This document shows positions 8,084 to 14,783 of a stretch of 64,000 bases of DNA, piece after piece. The notes below the pieces were generated by a model. The model was not told where the DNA came from. It saw nothing but the letters and a program-made list of their open reading frames with translations, and searched no databases. A program made the translations under genes and the position numbers. Within the stretch, counting starts at the first letter, position 1. Each line of letters starts with the position of its first letter. The stretch is from Muribaculaceae bacterium (GTDB lineage: Bacteria; Bacteroidota; Bacteroidia; Bacteroidales; Muribaculaceae), in the NCBI GenBank assembly GCA_022509085.1, contig JAFLTW010000001.1, forward strand, positions 399,756 through 463,755, written 5' to 3'.

Positions 8084-9880
8084 ATGAAGTGTCTACGCTT
8101 GGCGACCCCCGTCGTCGCCGCATTGGCCTCTCTCTCCCTCCCAGCTTTCTCTCAAGAAGTCAAGTCAGATTCCGTGGCGGCCGTCAAAACGGTCGCTACG
8201 GAAGATATTTATGGTTCCTCTCCGGCCAATGCCCCGGCCTACAAACCCCCTACGTGGTGGCAGCAGATCAGGGTGAACGGTGCCGTGCAGACGGAATTCC
8301 ATTTCCCGGTCCACGACAACCTTACGGCCGGCGAGGGATATGCCGATAAGAAGGTGCTCAACAACACCTATTTCGACCTTACCGTCAGCGCTCCCTACAT
8401 CTCGCTGGGTGGCCGCTTCGAGTTCGCCAAGTGGCCGCTTCCGGCTTTCTATAAGACTCCCGGCTATGCCGGCTGGGGCGTGCCCTATTTCTGGGCCACG
8501 GGCAAGTACAAGTGGATGCAGCTCACGGGCGGCGATTTCTACGAGCAGTTCGGCTCCGGACTTATCCTCCGTGCCTACAATGAGCGCAACATGGGTATCG
8601 ACAACTCTATCCGGGGCGGCCGACTGAAGCTTAACCCCGTGTCGGGTCTCTACCTTACCGCTCTGGGTGGTGTGCAACGCTACTACTGGGCCCACAACCC
8701 CGCCGCGATTTGGGGTGCCGATGCGGAATGGAGCATCGACGAGACCTTCTCGAAACACTTCAGCTATGATTATGGCGTGAATGTGGGCTTCTCCTATGTG
8801 GGCAAACATCAGGGCCAGACACTCAAGTATGTATTTGACAATGATGAGTTCTACCGCCTCTTCTTCCCGGAGACGGTTGCGGCCTTCGACTATCGTACCA
8901 AACTGCGTCTGCACGATTTCAATGTGTTGGCCGAAGGTGCCTACAAGTCGGAAGACCCCTGCGCCTATAACAATTTCACATACGGTAAGGGTCACACCGA
9001 ACTCCTCTCCGTAACTTATGCGAAGAAGGGCACCTCGGGTTTCATACAGGCCAAACGCAGCCAGAATATGCGTTTCCTCTCCGACCGTATGCAAAACGAC
9101 CTCCAGGGCAACGGCAACATCAACCACCTCCCGGCCTTCTCGATGACCCAGACGTATACTCTCGCGGCGCTCTATTCCTACAGCACCCAGTATGACGGCG
9201 AATGGGCTTTCCAGGCTGAGGTGGGCCATCTCTTCCCGCGCGGCACAGCCCTTGGCGGCCGCTACGGCACGAACGTGCGCCTCTCCGCAAGCTACATCTC
9301 GGGACTCGGCCATATGCCCAACCATGCAGTGGCTTCCGCTCCCGAAGGCTCCAACGGTTTCAAACCGGCCTACTGGAAAATCGGCTCGCTCTTCTATGCC
9401 GATGCCAACCTGGAGATCAAGAAGAAACTCACCAAGGATTTCCAACTCACCCTGTTCTACCTTTTTCAGAAGTTTGACCTCCTCGTGCTCCAGGGTCATG
9501 GCGGTATGATGACCACCAATACGGCCGTGGTGGAGGGGCAGTGGAAACTGGCTAAGAAAACCCAGCTCCGCTTCGAGCTCCAATACCTGGCCACCAAGGC
9601 CGATGAGGGCGACTGGATGGGAGCCCTGGTGGAAGTCTCTTTCGCTCCCCACTGGATGGTGACCCTCAGCGACACCTACAACAACAGCCGTCAGGTAAAC
9701 GGCCAATGGCTCTCCTCTCGAAAGAATTACTATAAGGCAATGGTCACCTATACCTATAAGGCCAACCGCTTCTCGCTCTCCTATGGCCGCACCCGGAGCG
9801 GCTACGACTGCGCCGGTGGCGTCTGCCGACTCGTGCCCGCTACCAACGGTCTTTCACTTACCTACAACTATACCTTCTAA
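8084..9880 (+). CDS. Outer-membrane beta-barrel protein (DUF6029-like)
   Basis: A 598-residue exported protein with a signal peptide (about 1-23, ending PAFSQ). Most of it is alternating amphipathic strands rich in Y, W and G, ending in an aromatic residue (NYTF), as expected for an outer-membrane barrel. From memory it resembles proteins called DUF6029 that accompany TlpA and DsbD genes in Bacteroidales; I cannot verify this here. Cysteines are few: one in DPCAYNN and a CX4C pair in GYDCAGGVCRLV (576 and 581). Placement between a TlpA-like protein and DsbD suggests its disulfides are managed by them, or that the three form a redox system (inference). Confidence 0.7.
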   Translation: MKCLRLATPVVAALASLSLPAFSQEVKSDSVAAVKTVATEDIYGSSPANAPAYKPPTWWQQIRVNGAVQTEFHFPVHDNLTAGEGYADKKVLNNTYFDLTVSAPYISLGGRFEFAKWPLPAFYKTPGYAGWGVPYFWATGKYKWMQLTGGDFYEQFGSGLILRAYNERNMGIDNSIRGGRLKLNPVSGLYLTALGGVQRYYWAHNPAAIWGADAEWSIDETFSKHFSYDYGVNVGFSYVGKHQGQTLKYVFDNDEFYRLFFPETVAAFDYRTKLRLHDFNVLAEGAYKSEDPCAYNNFTYGKGHTELLSVTYAKKGTSGFIQAKRSQNMRFLSDRMQNDLQGNGNINHLPAFSMTQTYTLAALYSYSTQYDGEWAFQAEVGHLFPRGTALGGRYGTNVRLSASYISGLGHMPNHAVASAPEGSNGFKPAYWKIGSLFYADANLEIKKKLTKDFQLTLFYLFQKFDLLVLQGHGGMMTTNTAVVEGQWKLAKKTQLRFELQYLATKADEGDWMGALVEVSFAPHWMVTLSDTYNNSRQVNGQWLSSRKNYYKAMVTYTYKANRFSLSYGRTRSGYDCAGGVCRLVPATNGLSLTYNYTF

Positions 9881-9913
9881 TACCATAATTATCATCAACT
9901 ATCCTTTTACTAC

Positions 9914-11926
9914 ATGAGACGTTTCTTCATCTCTTTTTTCTGCCTGACGCTCTGCTCCCTGGCAGCGCTCGCGCAGGAACATGTGAAGTGGGATATCAAG
10001 ATTGTGGATGATAATACAGATCATCCCGCTATCGTTGCCACAGCCTCTATCGACCCCGGTTACCATATGTATGCCCAGGAGAATCCCCCGGGCGGCGGCA
10101 ACCCTCTCGTCTTTACGTTCTATGACCTTAAGGGTGCCACCAAAGTAGGCGGTTTCGTCCCCAATAAGAAATATACCAAGGAGTTTGACGATGTGTTTGG
10201 CGTAGATGAATATTTCTACGACGGGAAGGTGACGTTTACCCAGAAACTGAAGCCTACAGCCAAAAACTGGAGCCTGACTCTCGATATCAAGGGCCAGGTG
10301 TGCGATGAGTCCGGATGCCAGCAGGTGGCTCTCGAACGCGACCTGAAGGGTAAGTTTGACGCTCTGGCCGCCGAAGAAGCAGCTCCTCAGGAGGATACGA
10401 AGGCCGACAATATAGCAGAGATGACCGACTCGCTCCAGGCAACGGAGACGCTACTCCCGGCTCCCAACCTCTCCTCTACCCATGCAGACAACTATTGGGA
10501 TAATGTGGAGGCGGAGTTCAAGGTCTTTTCAGACGACCCCGGTCAGCAGGAACGTTCGCTCTGGTGGATCTTTATCGCCGGCTTTGTAGGCGGTCTGATA
10601 GCCCTTGTAACCCCCTGCGTCTGGCCGATGATCCCCATGACTGTATCCTTCTTCCTGAAGCAGAACAAGAACCGCAGGCAGTCTATCGCCAAGGCCGCTA
10701 CCTACGGAGCCTCCATCATCGTGATCTATGTGGTGCTCGGTCTGGCCGTCACGGCGATTTTCGGGGCCTCGGCGCTCAATGAGCTCTCCACGAGTGCCGT
10801 CTTTAATATCATTTTCTTCCTCCTCCTGGTGGTGTTCGCCATCTCTTTCTTCGGAGGTTTCGAGCTCACCCTCCCCGCTTCCTGGACCAATAAGATGGAC
10901 TCTAAGGTCGACTCCACTACTGGTCTGCTGAGCATCTTCTTTATGGCCTTTACCCTGGCTCTGGTGTCGTTCTCCTGCACGGGTCCCATCATCGGTACGC
11001 TTTTGGTTGAGGCGGCATCCACCAGCAATTTCATCTCTCCTGCGGTAGGTATGTTCGGGTTTGCCCTGGCTCTGGCCCTCCCCTTCACCCTCTTTGCGAT
11101 GTTCCCCACCGTACTTAAGGCTATGCCGAAGAGCGGCGGCTGGATGAATACGGTGAAGGTGGTGCTCGGCTTCCTCGAACTCGCCCTGGCTCTGAAGTTC
11201 CTCTCCGTAGCCGACCTTGCCTATGGCTGGCGCATACTTGACCGTGAGGTATTCGTATCGCTCTGGATCGTTATCTTTGCGCTGCTCGGGGTCTACCTTC
11301 TCGGCAAACTCCGTTTCCCGCACGATGACAAGGTGGAGAAGACGGGTGTGGCCCGATTCCTTCTGGCCTGCATCTCGTTTGCTTTCGCCGTATATATGCT
11401 CCCGGGTCTTTGGGGCGCTCCTCTTAAGGCTATCAGCGCATTCTCGCCGCCGCTCTCAACCCAAGATTTCTCCCTCTATGAGGGAGATGTAGCCGCTCAG
11501 GTCGACGATTTCGACGAAGGCCTGCGCATGAGCCGCGAACTCGGCAAGCCCGTGCTTCTCGATTTCTCGGGTTACGGCTGCGTCAACTGCCGTAAAATGG
11601 AGGCTGCCGTCTGGACCGACTCGGAAGTGAAGAGCACCATCGACAACGACTATATCCTCGTCACCCTCATGGTCGACGAGAAGAAGGCCCTCCCCGAACC
11701 CATCAAGGTTACGGAGAAAGACGGCACCCAGCGTACCCTCCGCACTTATGGCGACAAGTGGAGCTATCTGCAGCGCTCTAAGTTTGGTGCTAACGCCCAG
11801 CCTTTCCACGTCCTCGTCGACGGTGAGGGTCACCCGCTGGCAGCTCCCTTCGTATACAAGGAGGATGTCCCGGCCTACCGGGCCTTCCTTAATCAGGGTC
11901 TTGAAAATTTCAATAAGAAGAAGTAA
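9914..11926 (+). CDS. dsbD: Thiol:disulfide interchange protein DsbD, three-domain
   Basis: This 670-residue protein moves electrons from cytoplasmic thioredoxin across the inner membrane to periplasmic thioredoxin-like proteins. After a signal peptide it has an N-terminal DsbD-alpha domain (Cys130 and Cys135 in QVCDESGC). A membrane domain of about eight helices follows (about 217-500), with the paired cysteines in TPCVWPM (Cys235) and SCTGP (Cys355). The C-terminal thioredoxin domain has GYGCVNCRKME (Cys556 and Cys559). All six relay cysteines of the family are present. It lies 33 bp after the barrel gene; the TlpA-like protein encoded first is its natural partner. Confidence 0.92.
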   Translation: MRRFFISFFCLTLCSLAALAQEHVKWDIKIVDDNTDHPAIVATASIDPGYHMYAQENPPGGGNPLVFTFYDLKGATKVGGFVPNKKYTKEFDDVFGVDEYFYDGKVTFTQKLKPTAKNWSLTLDIKGQVCDESGCQQVALERDLKGKFDALAAEEAAPQEDTKADNIAEMTDSLQATETLLPAPNLSSTHADNYWDNVEAEFKVFSDDPGQQERSLWWIFIAGFVGGLIALVTPCVWPMIPMTVSFFLKQNKNRRQSIAKAATYGASIIVIYVVLGLAVTAIFGASALNELSTSAVFNIIFFLLLVVFAISFFGGFELTLPASWTNKMDSKVDSTTGLLSIFFMAFTLALVSFSCTGPIIGTLLVEAASTSNFISPAVGMFGFALALALPFTLFAMFPTVLKAMPKSGGWMNTVKVVLGFLELALALKFLSVADLAYGWRILDREVFVSLWIVIFALLGVYLLGKLRFPHDDKVEKTGVARFLLACISFAFAVYMLPGLWGAPLKAISAFSPPLSTQDFSLYEGDVAAQVDDFDEGLRMSRELGKPVLLDFSGYGCVNCRKMEAAVWTDSEVKSTIDNDYILVTLMVDEKKALPEPIKVTEKDGTQRTLRTYGDKWSYLQRSKFGANAQPFHVLVDGEGHPLAAPFVYKEDVPAYRAFLNQGLENFNKKK

Positions 11927-11970
11927 AACTTCATCAGACAATTACGGAATTTTATCCGATTCTTATACTG

Positions 11971-12000
11971 ACTTCCTCTTGCGAAAGAGGAAGTTTTTTT
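11971..12000 (+). terminator. Rho-independent terminator after dsbD
   Basis: A perfect 10-bp stem (11971-11980 with 11985-11994) with a 4-nt loop is followed by six T. It ends the TlpA-barrel-dsbD operon and overlaps the -33 box of the next promoter. Confidence 0.88.
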
Positions 12001-12009
12001 GTAACTTTG
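11979..12009 (+). promoter_or_regulatory. Promoter of the HU-SPOR gene
   Basis: TTG at 11979-11981, 20-bp spacer and TAACTTTG at 12002-12009. The -33 element sits in the loop and stem of the dsbD terminator, so the two signals share DNA. The ATG is at 12039. Confidence 0.72.
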
Positions 12010-12038
12010 CCCTGATTTTACCCCCTCGGAGATTGCAC

Positions 12039-13115
12039 ATGAACCGCCTTGCATTCCATATCCTTTCATTACTACGGCTTTACGACTCTGTCGCACTGCC
12101 GGGTCTTGGAGTGTTCGTGATTCATTACTCCCCGGCTCGTATCTCGGAAGAGCAGGCGCGTTTCCTCCCTCCCCATTTTGCGCTCTCGTTCAATCCCGAC
12201 TCCAACACTTTCGATTCTCTCCTTCTCGACTCCTATATCCGGAAGGAGAACCTCTCTCCGGCTCAGGCACGCGCTGAGCTCGAGGCCGATATGTCGGCAC
12301 TCACCGAGGCTCTGAAGGCTCACGGATCGGTGTCGCTTTTAGGTATCGGAACCTTCTCGCTCACCTCTTCATCATCAATTTCAAACCTATCTTTCTCTCC
12401 GGCTTTTGCCCTGGCCTCACCCCTGCCTGCCATCGGCCTGAAACCGCTGGTTGCTCCCGTTGAAGAGGAGGCGGTTCAGGAATCAGGCCAGCCGGAAGCC
12501 ACACGAATAGAAGAAGATTCCCGGAAACCGAGGGAGGTGGTGCGCGTGGAGATACCCGAAAACTATCGCTACCGCAATCCTGCCTATTATTACATCCCCA
12601 TCCACAAGCAGGTAGCGAAGATTGCGGCCTGTCTGCTGCTCGTCTTTATAGTGGCGCTTGCCGTAGTGCTCCCCGTAGGTCAGATCCAAAACAATTCATC
12701 TACAGCCTCCATATCGCCAATCCGTGTTTGCGACACCTCATCGGCGCCCAAGGCTACCGTAGCACCGCTCGACACACTCACACCCATCGCCCCCGACTCA
12801 TGTGCTGCCGACACCGTATGCACGACGGAAGCCGTGGCCGACACCGTAAATAATGGGGGGTCTAACGTAAGGACTCTGCCATCCCTGCACAAGGAGAAGG
12901 CCTATTACGCCATTGTGGGGGCCTTTAAGTCGGAAAAGGAGGTAGAAAGGTTCCTGGCCGAAAACCATAAAGACCGCAATGCTCTGGAGGTGGTAAAAAA
13001 CCGCAGCTACTATATGGTGGCGGTAGCCTCCGCCGCCGATAAGGCTGAGCTTGAAAACAATATGCCACTTATCCGCACGTCATATCCGGATGCCTGGATT
13101 TATGCGGCGAAGTAA
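12039..13115 (+). CDS. HU-like domain, transmembrane helix and SPOR domain fusion
   Basis: This 358-residue protein starts MNRLAFHILSLLRLYDSVAL, a pattern of the bacterial CCDC81-type HU domain (about 1-125, with LPGLGVFVIHY and GSVSLLGIGTFSL). After a charged linker there is one membrane helix (about residues 188-209, VAKIAACLLLVFIVALAVVL). A Ser/Thr/Asp-rich spacer leads to a C-terminal SPOR domain (about 285-358, YYAIVGAFKSEKEVERFLAE), which binds denuded septal peptidoglycan. The topology puts the HU-like domain in the cytoplasm and SPOR in the periplasm, so it may link chromosome or division proteins to the cell wall. I chose ATG 12039 because it follows the promoter and the domain starts there; an open frame upstream is an extension through the terminator. 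Confidence 0.82.
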   Translation: MNRLAFHILSLLRLYDSVALPGLGVFVIHYSPARISEEQARFLPPHFALSFNPDSNTFDSLLLDSYIRKENLSPAQARAELEADMSALTEALKAHGSVSLLGIGTFSLTSSSSISNLSFSPAFALASPLPAIGLKPLVAPVEEEAVQESGQPEATRIEEDSRKPREVVRVEIPENYRYRNPAYYYIPIHKQVAKIAACLLLVFIVALAVVLPVGQIQNNSSTASISPIRVCDTSSAPKATVAPLDTLTPIAPDSCAADTVCTTEAVADTVNNGGSNVRTLPSLHKEKAYYAIVGAFKSEKEVERFLAENHKDRNALEVVKNRSYYMVAVASAADKAELENNMPLIRTSYPDAWIYAAK

Positions 13116-13161
13116 CGATAGGCATCGAACCGTAGTTTTTTCAACTTTTTTTCAAAAATAT

Positions 13162-13192
13162 TTTGCAGTTTCAAAATTATGTTGTAATTTTG
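13162..13192 (+). promoter_or_regulatory. Promoter of the tRNA operon
   Basis: TTTG at 13162-13165, 19-bp spacer, TAATTTTG at 13185-13192, about 35 bp before the first tRNA. Confidence 0.8.
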
Positions 13193-13227
13193 CAACGCAA
13201 TTCAGGGGAACACGCGAGTTCCCATCC

Positions 13228-13300
<73 letters not shown>

Positions 13301-13322
13301 CGCAATAAGTTTGATTTCATTC

Positions 13323-13395
<73 letters not shown>

Positions 13396-13405
13396 CCCCA
13401 AAATT

Positions 13406-13489
13406 GTCCAGGTGGCGGAATTGGTAGACGCGCTACTTTGAGGGGGTAGTGCCCGTTCGGGCGTGTGAGTTCGAGTCTCATCTTGGACA
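13406..13489 (+). tRNA. tRNA-Leu (anticodon GAG)
   Basis: An 84-nt class II tRNA: acceptor GTCCAGG/CTTGGAC, D arm GGCGGAATTGGTAGACGC, anticodon stem CTACT/GGTAG with loop TTGAGGG (GAG), a long variable arm (TGCCCGTTCGGGCG) and T arm TGAGTTCGAGTCTCA. Confidence 0.95.
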
Positions 13490-13491
13490 CA

Positions 13492-13520
13492 AAAAAAGCC
13501 GGCTTTCAGCCGGCTTTTTT
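13492..13520. terminator. Terminator of the tRNA operon
   Basis: A 13-bp inverted repeat (13492-13504 with 13508-13520, core AGCCGGCT) with a 3-nt loop and flanking A and T tracts, directly after tRNA-Leu. It can work on both strands and would also stop the leftward two-gene module. Confidence 0.9.
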
Positions 13521-13559
13521 GTTTCTTCCCTCTGACAAGATTAATAGGCCATAATCCTC

Positions 13560-14129
13560 TTATCTTGCTTCTGCTGAAATGCTGAAATCACCTTCATAGA
13601 GTTGATTTAATCGATTCTCCAATTGCCTTATTGAAATCGAACCGGTAGATAGTTGCCGATTATTCAACATCAGATATATTCGATTTTCGGTATCTGAAAG
13701 CTGGCTGAACGTTTCCGGACCAAATAATGTTATCATCATTCTCTGGTAAAATATGAATCTCCTGCTTCCTTTCTGTGGATTCCGATGTTTTCCTTTTATG
13801 TCTTTCTCCAAATCAGGAGCTGCCACAAAACCAAATGACACCAAGGGATTTATACCATAATAATATAACATAATTTCTATACACGTCCTCACGATAGTTC
13901 GAGGTTCGTAATCGTTGGTTAGCAATGAATAACGATTTTTGCTTTTCTCCACTCCCTTCCAATAAAACTTTATTCCATAAAATTCGTTTTCGAATCCTTC
14001 TACCTCAACAATATATCTCTTATTGCTCTTCAGGGATCTGAATGTCCATAAATCAGTAATGCGAAGTGAGGAGGGATCAACACTTCGCATTATAAATCTA
14101 GGTTTATAATATCCAAGCTTTCTATTCAT
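13560..14129 (-). CDS. Unrecognised 189-residue protein, second gene of a two-gene module
   Basis: The protein starts MNRKLGYYKPRFIMRSVDPS and ends QLYEGDFSISAEAR. It is basic, rich in Y, R and F, with no signal peptide or membrane helix. Its middle has a hydrophobic stretch (EIMLYYYGINPLVSFGFVAAPD). A positively charged segment follows (KGSRRFIFYQRMMITLFG), then a predicted helical end (SIRQLENRLNQLYEG). The base composition is much more AT-rich than the housekeeping genes, which suggests transfer. Its ATG overlaps the stop of the 53-residue gene by 4 bp. Small gene first, larger gene second is the layout of many toxin-antitoxin pairs, but no toxin motif is visible and I assign no function. 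Confidence 0.75.
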   Translation of the reverse strand: MNRKLGYYKPRFIMRSVDPSSLRITDLWTFRSLKSNKRYIVEVEGFENEFYGIKFYWKGVEKSKNRYSLLTNDYEPRTIVRTCIEIMLYYYGINPLVSFGFVAAPDLEKDIKGKHRNPQKGSRRFIFYQRMMITLFGPETFSQLSDTENRIYLMLNNRQLSTGSISIRQLENRLNQLYEGDFSISAEAR

Positions 14130-14287
14130 GGAAGGAGATACTCATAAGCGGATATTCTTAATTCCTCTCGTTCCTTTTGGGATATTTTTTTCAATTTTAT
14201 GGAATAACGGGATTTAGACAAGGGGTTGTCTTTTGAATCAACTCCTGTTGAAGAATACGGTTTAGTATGTTTTTGCGCTATATTCAT
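14126..14287 (-). CDS. Unrecognised 53-residue protein, first gene of a two-gene module
   Basis: ATG at 14287-14285, TGA at 14128-14126, 53 residues. The first half is polar (QKHTKPYSSTGVDSKDNP); the second is a basic, probably helical segment (IKLKKISQKEREELRISAYE) ending YLLP. A near-perfect Shine-Dalgarno (14296-14306) lies 8 nt before the ATG, which decides this start over an ATG at 14294-14292 in another frame. The stop overlaps the next ATG (ATGA). The helical, charged C-terminal half would suit a small partner-binding or antitoxin-like protein, but this is inference. Confidence 0.7.
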   Translation of the reverse strand: MNIAQKHTKPYSSTGVDSKDNPLSKSRYSIKLKKISQKEREELRISAYEYLLP

Positions 14288-14295
14288 TGTCCATC

Positions 14296-14306
14296 TCACC
14301 TCCTTT
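14296..14306 (-). promoter_or_regulatory. Unusually strong Shine-Dalgarno site
   Basis: AAAGGAGGTGA, read leftward, is a near-complete complement of the 16S rRNA 3' end and sits 8 nt from the ATG at 14287. Bacteroidetes genes generally lack such sites and I saw no comparable one elsewhere in the window. Confidence 0.75.
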
Positions 14307-14312
14307 ACAATG

Positions 14313-14344
14313 CAAAGATACTACTTTTATTTATAAAACACAAA
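14313..14344 (-). promoter_or_regulatory. Consensus promoter of the two-gene module
   Basis: Leftward TTTG at 14344-14341, exactly 20 bp, then TATCTTTG at 14320-14313. Transcription would start close to the Shine-Dalgarno, giving a leader of only about 20 nt. Confidence 0.8.
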
Positions 14345-14500
14345 TCTTCCCCTTTTGGCTTAATAAAAATCCACACAACAAGTTCGATTTTTTCCCCAAA
14401 AAAGGTATCATACCTAAAATTTAACGTTCAATTCTAAAGGCATTATTTTAATTGAGGCAGTTATATCTAAACGTCCTATAAATTAATGACATAATTTTTT

Positions 14501-14659
14501 CGTTCGGAAGATTGTGGCGATTTCATTCGGAAGATTGTGGCGATTTCATTCGGAAGATTGTGGCAATTTCATTCGGTAGATTGTGGCGATTTCGTTCGGA
14601 AGATTGTGGAAATTTCATTCGGAAGATTGTGGAAATTTCATTCGGAAGATTGTGGCGAT
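14501..14659. repeat. Seven tandem copies of a 23-bp unit
   Basis: Copies of TTCGGAAGATTGTGG plus 8 bp (CGATTTCA with variants CAATTTCA and AAATTTCA) start at 14503, 14526, 14549, 14572, 14595, 14618 and 14641, a strict 23-bp period with few substitutions. There are no unique spacers, so it is not a CRISPR array. It lies between the divergent two-gene module and the secreted-protein gene. The rest of 14345-14700 is AT-rich and shows no gene. Confidence 0.95.
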
Positions 14660-14703
14660 AGGCTTCTACGTAACTGATTGTATTGCAGTTTTAACTTTTG
14701 AAA

Positions 14704-14735
14704 TTTGGATATCTTACACGTATATAGTAATTTTG
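14704..14735 (+). promoter_or_regulatory. Promoter of the secreted-protein gene
   Basis: TTTG at 14704-14707, 20-bp spacer and TAATTTTG at 14728-14735, 48 bp before the ATG at 14784 and 45 bp after the last 23-bp repeat. Confidence 0.78.
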
Positions 14736-14783
14736 CACCCATTATTCATCGGCCGGACCCCTCCGGCAACTTAAAACCCTACA

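Noticed and set aside
8165..9706. 513-codon antisense open frame opposite the barrel gene
   Set aside because: The plus-strand gene has signal peptide, operon context and barrel pattern; the antisense frame is a by-product of its codon use.
14501..14659. CRISPR array
   Set aside because: The repeats are directly adjacent with no unique spacers, the unit is 23 bp and no cas gene is in the window.
14583..14774. Open frame across the 23-bp repeats
   Set aside because: It is only the translation of the tandem repeat; a 23-bp period shifts frame with each copy and the text has no protein character.
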